Below, in pieces: positions 7,506-16,790 of a DNA stretch of 64,000 nucleotides. Below the pieces are notes generated by a model. It saw only the letters and a program-made list of their open reading frames with translations, made no database searches and was not told the DNA's origin. Within the stretch, counting starts at the first letter, position 1; each line of letters starts with the position of its first letter. Both the position numbers and the translations under genes were made by a program. Origin of the DNA: CAIWHR01 sp963830485 (lineage in GTDB: Bacteria > Pseudomonadota > Gammaproteobacteria > Burkholderiales > Casimicrobiaceae); contig CAWHNE010000024.1 in assembly GCA_963830485.1 (NCBI GenBank), positions 52,485 through 116,484 on the forward strand. Reading direction: 5' to 3'.

Positions 7506-8924
7506 GTGCCGCAGAAGCTTTTCATCCGCACGTTCGGCTGCCAGATGAACGAGTACGACTCGGACCGGATGGCCGACGTGCTCGCCGCCTCCGACGGTCT
7601 CGCGCTCACCGACCGCCCCGAGGACGCCGACGTCATCCTGTTCAACACGTGCTCGGTGCGCGAGAAGGCGCAGGAGCGCGTGTTCCACGACCTGGGCCGC
7701 GTGCGCGCCCTGAAGGCGGACCGTCCCGAGCTGATCATCGGCGTCGGCGGCTGCGTTGCGAGCCAGGAAGGGAGCGCAATCGTCAAGCGCGCCCCGTATG
7801 TCGACGTCGTGTTCGGCCCGCAAACCTTGCACCGGCTGCCGCAGCTCATTCGCGACCGGCGCGCGACCGGCCGCGCGCAGGTCGACGTCTCGTTTCCCGA
7901 AATCGAGAAGTTCGACCACCTGCCGCCGCCCGCGGTCGACGGCGCCGCGGCGTACGTGTCGATCATGGAAGGCTGCAGCAAGTACTGCACGTTCTGCGTC
8001 GTTCCGTACACGCGCGGCGAGGAAGTCTCGCGGCCGTTCGACGACGTGCTGACCGAAGTTGCCGACCTCGCCGACCAGGGCGTCCTGGAAATCACGCTCC
8101 TCGGCCAGAACGTGAATGCGTACCGCGGAAAGTTGGGCTCGGGCGACGCGATCGCCGATTTCGCGACGCTGATCGACTATGTGGCGGAGATCCCCGGCAT
8201 CGAGCGCATCCGCTACACGACGTCGCACCCGAAGGAGATGAGCGCCGCGCTGATCGCCGCCTATGGCACGGTCGGCAAGCTCGTCTCGCACCTGCACCTG
8301 CCCGTGCAGTCGGGCTCCGACCGCGTGCTCGCGGCGATGAAGCGCGGCTACACGGCGCTCGAATACAAGTCGATCGTCCGTCGGTTGCGCGCCGCGCGCT
8401 CCGGGCTGTCCCTTACGTCGGATTTCATCGTCGGCTTCCCCGGCGAGACCGACGCCGACTTCGAGCGCACGATGGCGCTGGCCGCGGAGGTGGGCTTCGA
8501 CGGCGCGTTCACGTTCGCGTACAGCCCGCGTCCCGGCACGCCGGCGGCCGAGCTGCCCGACCAGGTCCCGCCCGCCATGAAGCAGGCGCGCCTCGAGCGG
8601 CTGACGGCGCTGCTCGATGCGCAATACCGCGCGTACAGCAACGCGATGGTCGGCGCGCGCGAGCGCGTGCTCGTGACCGGCCGCGCCGTCAAGGATCCGC
8701 GCGAGCTGCAGGCACGCACGGAGAACAACCGCGTCGTCAACTTCGCCGGTGAGCCTGCGCTCGTCGGCCGATACGCGGACGTCACGATCACCGCGGCGCT
8801 GCCGCACTCGCTGCGCGGCGAGCTCGTCGCGGCCATGAGCGCCGCCGGGCCGCCCCAAGGCGCGAATTGCTCCCCCTCGGGGGGCAGCGCAGCGGCGAAG
8901 CCGCAAGCGTGGGGGCACACGTAA
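7506..8924 (+). CDS. miaB: tRNA-2-methylthio-N6-dimethylallyladenosine synthase MiaB
   Basis: The 472-residue enzyme has the N-terminal MiaB domain with cluster-binding cysteines at 12 (RTFGCQMNEYDS), 49 (NTCSVREKA) and about 83 (GVGGCVASQ), the radical-SAM CxxxCxxC (CSKYCTFC) near residue 160, and a C-terminal TRAM domain. It adds a methylthio group to i6A37 of tRNAs. The start is GTG; the next residues PQKLFIRTFGCQMN match the family start. The last 28 or so residues after LPHSLRGELVAAM are not MiaB sequence but the translation of a dispersed repeat (8834-8916). It heads the miaB-phoH-ybeY-corC-lnt cluster. Confidence 0.93.
   Translation: MPQKLFIRTFGCQMNEYDSDRMADVLAASDGLALTDRPEDADVILFNTCSVREKAQERVFHDLGRVRALKADRPELIIGVGGCVASQEGSAIVKRAPYVDVVFGPQTLHRLPQLIRDRRATGRAQVDVSFPEIEKFDHLPPPAVDGAAAYVSIMEGCSKYCTFCVVPYTRGEEVSRPFDDVLTEVADLADQGVLEITLLGQNVNAYRGKLGSGDAIADFATLIDYVAEIPGIERIRYTTSHPKEMSAALIAAYGTVGKLVSHLHLPVQSGSDRVLAAMKRGYTALEYKSIVRRLRAARSGLSLTSDFIVGFPGETDADFERTMALAAEVGFDGAFTFAYSPRPGTPAAELPDQVPPAMKQARLERLTALLDAQYRAYSNAMVGARERVLVTGRAVKDPRELQARTENNRVVNFAGEPALVGRYADVTITAALPHSLRGELVAAMSAAGPPQGANCSPSGGSAAAKPQAWGHT
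8834..8916 (+). repeat. Dispersed repeat copy 1, translated as the C-terminus of MiaB
   Basis: This 83-base stretch matches 45295-45378 with about five mismatches and one indel. Both share GCGCCGCCGGGCCGC, then CGAATTGCTCCCCCTCGGGG, and end GTGGGGGC. The centre, CCCCCTCGGGGG, can form a hairpin. Here it supplies the last codons of miaB, translated in the plus direction; in the other copy the opposite strand is coding. Confidence 0.75.
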
Positions 8925-9003
8925 CGCTCGTCGGGCCGGGGTGAACCCCGCCGCGTCCCCACGGTCTGTAGCCGACTTCCGAATCTTCCTTACGAGGTTC
9001 CCG

Positions 9004-11794
9004 ATGTTCCGCACGCTCTGCACTTTCGATTCCCGCCTCCCGCTCGGGGCGTTCGCCGTCACCGCGCTGTCGCTCGCACTGTCGGGCTGCGCCACCGTTC
9101 CCGCCGCGGAGAGCGCCACGGCAGCCCCGCCGGCTACGACCGACACGACAAAGGTCGCGGCCGCTGTGGCCGCCGGCGTGACAGCCGGCAATGCGGCAAG
9201 TGCACGCCCCGGCGCCTCCCCCGCAAGCATCGCGCAGGCCGCAGGCGCAGCCGCAGCAGCGGCGGCCGGCCCGAAGCCGTTTGCGGAAGTGATCAAGGAC
9301 GCGAAGGAAACCAAGGGGTTGTTCCCGCTGTGGCAGAAGGACGAGAAGGTCTGGATCGAGCTCGCGCCCGACCAGTTCGGCGTCCCGTATCTCTTCACGG
9401 TGAACTTGAGCCGCGGTGTCGGCGAGGCTGGCGTCTACGGCGGCATGATGCTCGCCGACCAGATCGTCGAGTGGAAGAAGATCGGCACCACGGTCCAGCT
9501 GATCGCGAAGAACAACGCCTTCACCGGCGGGGCCAACGTGCCAATCGCGCAGGGCGTGAAGGAGGGCTTCACCGACAGCCTGGTGGGGTCGACGACGGTC
9601 GCGAGCCAGCCCCATCCCGACCGCAAGACGGTGCTGGTCGAAGCGAATGCGCTGCTCCTGACCGACATTCCGGTCGGCAACCGGTTCACCACCCCGATCA
9701 GCATGCGCAGCTACACGTTCGACGCCAAGAACTCGAGCTTCGAAGCGTTGCGCAACACGGCCGACCAGGCGACGTTCGTCGTCTCCGCGCACTACCAGAA
9801 CCCGCGGGCGACGCTGCCCCCGGCACCGACGCCCACGCCGCCGCCGCCGAACCCGTTCCCGCCGTTCACGACGCTGCCGGACGCGCGCAGCCTGTTCCTC
9901 GGCTACACGTACAACATCGCGAAGCTGTCCGATCCGATGCCCGGGCGGCGTGCCGATCCGCGCGTCGGCCACTTCGAAAGCGAGATCTGGGACTTCTCGA
10001 CCGACACGAAGTACACAGCCAGGACGCATTTGGTGAACCGCTGGCGCCTGGAGAAGAAGGACCCCGCGGCGGCGCTCTCCGAGCCCAAGGAGCCGATCGT
10101 GTTCTGGATCGACCGCACGGTCCCCGAGAAGTACCGCGTCGCCGTGCGCGACGGCATCCTCGAGTGGAACAAGGCGTTCGAGAAGATCGGCTTCAAGGAC
10201 GCGATCGTGGTGAAGCAGATGGAGGCCGACGCGGTGTTCGACACCTACGACGCGCGGCATTCGACGGTGCGCTGGTTCGTCTCCATGGACGCCGGCTTCG
10301 CGATCGGTCCGTCGACCGTCGACCCGCGTACCGGCGAGATCCTCGACGCGCAGATCGGAATCCCCGAGCTCTGGTCGCGCGGCAACCGCACGTTCATCAC
10401 CGAGCAGGCGCCCTCGGCGTGGCCCGCGTTCGACGCCTACATGGGTACTCTCGGGTTCGATCCGCGCCGGTGCACCTATGCGACCGAGGCACTCGCGGAG
10501 ATGCAGTTCGGACTCGACGTGCTTTTCGAGCGCGGCGATCTCGAACCCGGCAGCCCGGAGGCCGAGGCGTTCGTCGCGGCGTCGCTCAAGGCGGTCGTGA
10601 TGCACGAGGTCGGGCACACGCTCGGCCTGCGCCACAACTTCCGCGCGTCCACCGTGTATCCGCTCGCGAAGATCTCCGATCCGGGGTTCAGCCGTGAGAA
10701 CGGCATCTCCGGGTCGGTGATGGACTACAACCCGCTCAACATCGCGGTGAAGGGCGAGTCGCAAGGCAGCTACGTCGAGCGGTCGATCGGCCCCTACGAT
10801 TACTGGGCGATCGAGTATGCGTACCGGCCGCTGCCGAAGGAGACCGAGAACGACGAGCTCGCGAAGATCGCGTCGCGCGGCGCGACCGATCCGCTGCTCG
10901 CGTTCTCGTCCGACGAGGAAACGCTCGCCGGGCTCGACCCCGACGCGAGCCAGTTCGACCTCGGGACCGACACGCTCGTGTACCTGCAGAAGCGGCTCAT
11001 GATCTCGCGGGAGCTGTGGCAGCGGCTGCAGGCGAAGCAACTGAAGGCCGGCGAATCCTATGACGTGTTGCGGCGCAGCTTCGATGCCGGCTTCCGGCAG
11101 GTGGGGCGCGCGACGGCGCTCGTCGCGAAATACGTGGGCGGCGTCTACTACGTCCGCGACTACGCAGGCACGCGCAACCGGCCGCTGACGCCGGTGTCGT
11201 CGGAGAAGCAGCGCGCGGCGCTGAAGCTCCTCGCGACCGGCGTGTTCGCCGCGGACAGCTTCCAGTTCAAGCCGGAGTTCCTGCGCAGCATGGGGATCGA
11301 CTATCTCAACGTCCCCGGCACCGGCTTCACTCCGGCGCGCTTCAATCCGGACTTCAGCCTGCGCAATCGCGTGCTCGGACTCCAGACGGGCGCGTTGAAC
11401 CAGCTCTTGAGCGACACGGTGCTCACGCGGCTCCTCGATTCCGAGATCAAGGTCGAGCTCGGCCGAGCAGGCACTGACGATCCCCGAGCTCTTCGGCGTG
11501 CTGCGCGGCTCGATCTGGAGCGAGTTGAAGACCGGCGGCTCGATCCCGGGGCCGCGCCGCGACCTTCAGCGCGAGCACGTCCGCCGGCTCGCGACGATGC
11601 TGACGCGCCCGGCACCCACCACGCCCGCCGATGCGACGGCGCTCGTCCGCGACGAAGCGAAGCAGCTCTCGGCGCAGATCAAGGCGGCGGCCGGATCCGG
11701 CCACCGCGACGCGGCGACGCGCGCACATCTGATCGAATCGGCATCGACGCTCGACGAGGCGCTGAAGGCCCCCTTCGTTCGTCAGGCCGCGTGA
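9004..11794 (+). CDS. Lipoprotein zinc metalloprotease (DUF5117/DUF4953 type), one frameshift near the end
   Basis: A lipoprotein signal peptide ends in the lipobox LSGC with cysteine 29, followed by an Ala/Thr-rich linker. The zinc site HEVGHTLGLRH lies near residue 535, and the family's VMDYNPLNIA follows about 50 residues later. This order matches the DUF5117-DUF4953 secreted zinc peptidases of proteobacteria; substrates are unknown. The frame breaks near 11456, and the C-terminus continues in another frame (ALTIPELFGVLRGSIWSEL to FVRQAA, stop 11792-11794). I start at ATG 9004 because it gives a proper lipoprotein signal. The gene interrupts the usual miaB-phoH adjacency. Confidence 0.8.
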
Positions 11795-11858
11795 CCACGA
11801 CGGCCTGCCCTCGGCTTGACCCTCTTCCGCCACCGCGGGAGAGGGAGGCGCCTCGCCC

Positions 11859-12842
11859 ATGACCGGCCGACGCGAGCGGCAAGAGCTCCGGCTCTCGCCG
11901 CTCGACAACCGCGCGCTCGCGAACCTCTGCGGACCGCTCGATGCGAACCTGCGGCAGATCGAGGCCGCGCTCGACGTCGCGATCGCGCATCGCGGCGGCG
12001 ATTTCACGCTGACCGGCACCGCCGCGCAGACCGCGCGGGCCGCCTCGGTACTGCAGCGCTTCTACGCGGCGGCCGAGAAGCCGCTGTCGGTCGACGACAT
12101 CCAGCTCGGCCTGGTCGAGATCACGACACAGAAGCGCGCGAGCGCGGCGGTGGAGGACGAGGGCGCGCCGCTCTTGCGCACGCGCCGCGCCGACCTCCAC
12201 GGCCGCACGCCGAACCAGACGCTCTACCTCAAGCACATCCAGGAACATGACATCACGATCGCCATTGGCCCGGCCGGCACCGGCAAGACCTACCTCGCCG
12301 TCGCGTGCGCGGTCGACGCGCTCGAGCGCGACGCGGTCAAGCGGCTCGTGCTCGTGCGCCCGGCGGTCGAGGCGGGCGAGCGACTGGGCTTCCTGCCGGG
12401 CGATCTTGCGCAGAAGGTCGACCCGTACCTGAGGCCGCTCTACGACGCGCTCTACGATCTCCTCGGGTTCGACAAGACGGGGAAGCTATTCGAGCGAAGC
12501 ACGATCGAGATCGCGCCGCTCGCCTACATGCGCGGCCGCACGCTCAATCACTCGTTCATCATCCTCGACGAGGCGCAGAACACGACGCCCGAGCAGATGA
12601 AGATGTTCCTGACGCGCATCGGGTTCGGGACCAAGGCGGTCATCACCGGCGACGTCACGCAGATCGACCTCGCGCGCGGGCAGAAGAGCGGGCTCGTCGA
12701 GGCCGACCGCATCCTCGCCGGCGTGCGCGGCATCGCGTTCTCGCGCTTCACCTCGGCCGACGTCGTCCGCCATCCGCTCGTGCAGAAGATCATCAGCGCC
12801 TACGAGCGCGACGCGGCGGCGAAGAAGGCCGGCGAGTCGTAG
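11859..12842 (+). CDS. phoH: PhoH family ATPase
   Basis: The 327-residue protein has the PhoH P-loop GPAGTGKTYLA near residue 137, then VRPAVEAGERLGFLPGDL, the Walker B-like HSFIILDEAQNTTPEQMK and VITGDVTQIDL. PhoH-like (YbeZ) ATPases act with the endoribonuclease YbeY in rRNA maturation, and ybeY follows after 7 bases. The N-terminal 100 residues form the small KH-like domain of the family. The TAG stop is followed by CGGCGCGA, the first bases of a repeat motif seen at other gene ends here, although the match stops there. Confidence 0.92.
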   Translation: MTGRRERQELRLSPLDNRALANLCGPLDANLRQIEAALDVAIAHRGGDFTLTGTAAQTARAASVLQRFYAAAEKPLSVDDIQLGLVEITTQKRASAAVEDEGAPLLRTRRADLHGRTPNQTLYLKHIQEHDITIAIGPAGTGKTYLAVACAVDALERDAVKRLVLVRPAVEAGERLGFLPGDLAQKVDPYLRPLYDALYDLLGFDKTGKLFERSTIEIAPLAYMRGRTLNHSFIILDEAQNTTPEQMKMFLTRIGFGTKAVITGDVTQIDLARGQKSGLVEADRILAGVRGIAFSRFTSADVVRHPLVQKIISAYERDAAAKKAGES

Positions 12843-12849
12843 CGGCGCG

Positions 12850-13320
12850 ATGCAAGGGCGAGGGCCGCGGCTTTCGTTTGCCGTCCAGCACGCGACGGCC
12901 GCCGCGGCGCTGCCCGCGGCCGCCGCGCTGCGCCGCTGGGCGAAGGCCGCGCAGGAGCGCGACTGCGCGGTCACGGTCCGATTCGTCGGCGAGCGCGAGG
13001 GGCAGACGCTGAACGCTCTCTACCGTGGCAAGGACTACGCAACCAACGTGTTGACGTTCGTGTACGATGACGCAGGTCCGCTCGCCGGCGACATCGTGCT
13101 CTGCGCGCCGGTGCTGCGGCGGGAAGCGAAGGCGCAGGGCAAGCCGCTCGCCGACCACTGCGCGCACCTCGTCGTCCACGGCATGCTGCACCTGCAAGGC
13201 TACGAACACGACACCGTCCCCGCGGCGCGCGCGATGGAGACGCGCGAGACGGCGATTCTCTCCCGGCTCGGCGTGCCCGATCCCTATGCGCAGCCGCGCG
13301 CCACGGCGCGGCGCGCCTGA
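12850..13320 (+). CDS. ybeY: Endoribonuclease YbeY (16S rRNA maturation)
   Basis: The 156-residue protein contains the zinc-binding motif HGMLHLQGYEHD, with the three histidines typical of YbeY. FVGEREGQTLNALYRGKDYATNVLTF upstream is the family's N-terminal core. YbeY is a metal-dependent RNase for 16S rRNA 3' processing and ribosome quality control. The gene sits between phoH and corC, as in most beta- and gammaproteobacteria. About 30 N-terminal residues are alanine-rich, so the true start could be slightly later. Confidence 0.92.
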   Translation: MQGRGPRLSFAVQHATAAAALPAAAALRRWAKAAQERDCAVTVRFVGEREGQTLNALYRGKDYATNVLTFVYDDAGPLAGDIVLCAPVLRREAKAQGKPLADHCAHLVVHGMLHLQGYEHDTVPAARAMETRETAILSRLGVPDPYAQPRATARRA

Positions 13321-13323
13321 CCG

Positions 13324-14208
13324 ATGAACGAGCGCGACGACAAGGCGGACCGGCCGACACTGCTCGAGCGGCTGTCGGCATTCCTCACGCGCGAGCCCGA
13401 GGACCGGGAGGAGCTCCTCGACCTCCTGCACGGCGCGTTCGAGCGCAAGCTGCTCGACGCCGACGCACTGTCGATGATCGAGGGCGTGCTGCAGGTCTCC
13501 GAGATGACGGTGCGCGACATCATGATCCCGCGCGCGCAGATGGACGTCGTGTCGATCGACGACGACCCCTCCGAGTTCATCCCGCTGGTGCTGGAGACGC
13601 GCCACTCGCGGTTTCCCGCGATCGGCGAGAACAAGGACGACGTGATCGGCATCCTGCTCGCGAAGGAGCTGCTCAACTGGTACCGGAGCCCCGAGACCTT
13701 CAGCCTGCGCGACACGCTGCGTCCGGCGGTGTTCGTCCCCGAGTCGAAGCGCCTGAACGTGCTCCTGCGCGAGTTTCGCGCGAACCGCAATCACATCGCG
13801 ATCGTCGTCGACGAGTACGGCGGCGTGTCGGGCCTGGTGACGATCGAGGACGTGCTCGAGCAGATCGTCGGCGACATCGAGGACGAGTACGACTTCGACG
13901 AGAGCGAGGACAACATCATCGCCGAGGCGGGCGGCCGCCACCGGGTCAAGGCGCAGACCGAGATCGGCGACTTCAACGCGCACTTCGGGACCGACTTCGC
14001 CGACGACGAGTTCGACACGGTCGGCGGGCTCGTGCTGCAGGCGTTCGGGCGGCTGCCCAAGCGCGGCGAGGCGACGACGATCGGCGAGCACCGGTTCCGC
14101 GTCGTCCGCGCCGACTCGCGCCGCCTCTACACGCTCGAGGTCGAGCCCGTGACGCCGGCCGCGCCGCCGGCGCCGGCCGTGCCCGCATCGAACCCGGGCG
14201 GCCGCTGA
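13324..14208 (+). CDS. corC: CorC/HlyC-type CBS domain protein
   Basis: The 294-residue protein has two CBS domains (VRDIMIPRAQMDVVSIDDDP and the second ending HIAIVVDEYGGVSGLVTIEDVLEQIVGDIEDEYD), then the CorC_HlyC transporter-associated domain (VGGLVLQAFGRLPKRGE). It corresponds to CorC/YbeX, linked to Mg/Co efflux and, in E. coli, to ribosome metabolism. It starts 3 bases after ybeY and precedes lnt. Proline- and alanine-rich residues fill the last 15 positions. Confidence 0.9.
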   Translation: MNERDDKADRPTLLERLSAFLTREPEDREELLDLLHGAFERKLLDADALSMIEGVLQVSEMTVRDIMIPRAQMDVVSIDDDPSEFIPLVLETRHSRFPAIGENKDDVIGILLAKELLNWYRSPETFSLRDTLRPAVFVPESKRLNVLLREFRANRNHIAIVVDEYGGVSGLVTIEDVLEQIVGDIEDEYDFDESEDNIIAEAGGRHRVKAQTEIGDFNAHFGTDFADDEFDTVGGLVLQAFGRLPKRGEATTIGEHRFRVVRADSRRLYTLEVEPVTPAAPPAPAVPASNPGGR

Positions 14209-14260
14209 CCGTGGAGCGCGCCGTGCATCGCCGGCGCGATCGCACCGCCGGTCGCCTCCG

Positions 14261-15797
14261 ATGAGGCTCGCGCCGTCGCTCACGACGTGCCTCGCGTTCG
14301 CCGCGGGTGTCGCGACCGTGTTCGGCTTCGCGCCGTTTCGCGCGCCGGTTGTCCCACTCGTCACGCTCGCTCTGCTCCTCGCGCTCTGGCAGGGTGCGCC
14401 GGGGCCGCGCGCCGCCGCGTGGCTCGGGTTCGCGTTCGGGGTCGGGCTCTTCGGCACGGGCGTGTCGTGGGTCTACATCGCGATCAACGCGTTCGGCGGG
14501 ATGCCCGCGCCACTCGCGGCGATCGGCACCGCGGGCTTCGTCGCCTACGTCGCGCTCTTTCCCGCGGCGACAGGCTGGCTCGCAACCCGGTGGACCGCGC
14601 CGCGCACGTGGCAACGCGCCGTCGCGGGCGCCGCCGCGTGGGCGCTGTTCGAATGGATCCGCAGTTGGCTCCTGTCCGGCTTCGGCTGGCTGTCGCTCGG
14701 GTACAGCCAGCTGCCCGGAAGCCCGCTCTCCGGCTACGCGCCGGCCGGGGGCGTCTTCGCGGTGACGCTCGCGCTCGCGCTGGCCGCGGCTGCGATCGCG
14801 CTCGCCATCGACGCGCTCGCTGCCGCCGCGACACGCCGCGCGATCACGCTCCTGGGCTCGATCGCGGCGCTCGGCGCCGGCGGCGTCGCGCTCGGATCGG
14901 TCGAATGGACGGCGCCTGCGGGTCGCGCCCGTCGCGGTCTCGCTCGTGCAGGGGAACGTCCTGCAGGAGCTCAAGTTCGATCCGGCCTTCCGCGAGCGCA
15001 CGTTCGATCTCTACACGGGGCTCGCTCGCGCGTCGCGCGGGCGGCTGATCGTGCTGCCCGAGAGCGCGTTCCCGATCTTCGCGGGCGAGGTGCCGGAGCC
15101 CGTGCTGCTCGATCTCCTGCGCACGGCCGAGGCGCGCGACGGTGACGTGCTACTCGGTCTCTTCACGCTCGAGCCGCCGCTTCCGGGCGGCGACGAGCCG
15201 CGCTACTACAACAGCGTCGCGACGCTCGGCGCGGCGCCATCACAGCTCTACCGCAAGCGCCATCTCGTCCCGTTCGGCGAGACGATTCCGCTCGAAGGTG
15301 TGCTGGGACCGATCATCCGGTCGATGCTCGCGATCCCGCTCGCGAGCCAGTCGGCGGGCGAGGCCGAACCGCCACCGCTCGCGGTCGCCGGGCAGAAGGT
15401 CGCCGTCAACATCTGCTACGAGGACGCGTTCGGCGCCGACGTGCGGCCGCAGGCCGAGCGGGCGACGATCCTCGTCAACGTCACCAACGACGCGTGGTAC
15501 GGCCGTTCGCTCGCCGCCGAGCAACACGCCCAGATCGCGCAGATGCGCGCGCTCGAGACCGGCCGCCCGCTGCTCCGCGCAACGAACACGGGTATCACGT
15601 CGGCGATCGCGCACGACGGCCGCGAGGTCGCGCGCCTGCCATGGTTCACGCGCGGCATCCTCGAAGTCGACGTCGTCGGTCGACAGGGCGCTACGCCGTT
15701 CGTGCGCTTCGGCGATGCGCCCGCCGCTGCGCTCGCCGCCGCCATCTTCGCGCTGGCCGTCGGCTGCGCGCGGCGACGCAAGCCGGCGGCCGGGTAG
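14261..15797 (+). CDS. lnt: Apolipoprotein N-acyltransferase Lnt (one frameshift)
   Basis: The first frame gives the N-terminal membrane helices, including FGVGLFGTGVSWVYIAI and FGWLSLGYSQLPGSPLSGYA. The second, after a shift near 14915-14930, gives the nitrilase domain: VSLVQGNVLQELKFDP, catalytic glutamate in LPESAFP, lysine in YRKRHLVPFGE, cysteine in NICYEDAF, then NVTNDAWYGRS. Lnt adds the third acyl chain to lipoproteins in the inner membrane. It is normally essential in proteobacteria and both halves are intact, so the break is probably a sequencing indel. Confidence 0.88.
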
Positions 15798-15896
15798 CAC
15801 CATGCCGGCTGCCGCGATCGCGCGAAGGGCGTATGCCGGTAAAATGGGCGCATTTCAAGAGCTTAGCCGTCGGCGGTCGCGCGACGGCTGCGCGCG

Positions 15897-16790
15897 ATGC
15901 TCACGTTTCAGCAAGTCATCCTGACGTTGCAGGACTACTGGGGCCGCCAGGGCTGCGCGCTCCTGCAGCCCTACGACATGGAGGTAGGCGCCGGCACGTC
16001 GCACACGGCGACGTTCCTGCGCGCGCTCGGCCCCGAGCCGTGGCGGGCCGCGTACGTGCAGCCGTCGCGCCGGCCGAAGGACGGCCGCTACGGCGAGAAC
16101 CCGAACCGGTTGCATCAGCACCACCAGTTCCAGGTCGTGCTGAAGCCCTCGCCGCCGGACATCCTCGACCTCTACCTCGGCTCGCTCAAGGCGCTCGGCT
16201 TCGACCTCGCGAAGAACGACGTCCGCTTCGTCGAGGACGACTGGGAGAATCCGACGCTGGGCGCGTGGGGCCTCGGCTGGGAGGTCTGGCTGAACGGGAT
16301 GGAGATCACGCAGTTCACGTACTTCCAGCAGGTCGGCGGTCTCGACTGCGATCCGATCACCGGCGAGATCACCTACGGCCTCGAGCGGATGAGCATGTAC
16401 CTCCAGAACGTCGAGTCGGTGTTCGACCTGAAGTACACGGACGACATGAGCTACCGCGACGTGTTCTTCCAGAACGAGGTCGAGCAGTCGAAATACGCGT
16501 TCGACGAATCGAACGCCCCGAAGCTCTTCGAGCAGTTCACGTTCTTCGAGGGCGAGGCGAAGCGGCTGCTCGAGGCCAAGCTGCCGCTGCCGGGCTACGA
16601 GATGATCCTCAAGGCGGGCCACACGTTCAACCTGCTCGACGCGCGCGGCGCGATCTCGGTGACCGAGCGCGCCGCGTACATCGGGCGCATCCGCAATCTG
16701 TCGCGGCTCGTGGCGACCGCGTACGTCGAATCGCGCGAGGCGCTCGGGTTCCCGATGCTGCCGCCACAACACGTGAGGGTGACGGCGTGA
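15897..16790 (+). CDS. glyQ: Glycyl-tRNA synthetase alpha subunit
   Basis: The 297-residue protein starts MLTFQQVILTLQDYWGRQGC and contains GAGTSHTATFLRALGPEPW, YVQPSRRPKDGRYGENPNRL and the class II core TYFQQVGGLDCDPITGEITYGLERM (given in parts), all diagnostic of GlyQ. It forms an alpha2beta2 enzyme with GlyS to charge tRNA-Gly. The glyS start overlaps its stop (GTGA). A weak TAAAAT box lies at 15840-15845, about 50 bases upstream. Confidence 0.96.
   Translation: MLTFQQVILTLQDYWGRQGCALLQPYDMEVGAGTSHTATFLRALGPEPWRAAYVQPSRRPKDGRYGENPNRLHQHHQFQVVLKPSPPDILDLYLGSLKALGFDLAKNDVRFVEDDWENPTLGAWGLGWEVWLNGMEITQFTYFQQVGGLDCDPITGEITYGLERMSMYLQNVESVFDLKYTDDMSYRDVFFQNEVEQSKYAFDESNAPKLFEQFTFFEGEAKRLLEAKLPLPGYEMILKAGHTFNLLDARGAISVTERAAYIGRIRNLSRLVATAYVESREALGFPMLPPQHVRVTA

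Noticed and set aside
12840..12850. phoH stop TAGCGGCGCGA as another stop-codon repeat copy
   Set aside because: Only 11 bases match before the sequence diverges into the ybeY start; chance cannot be excluded.
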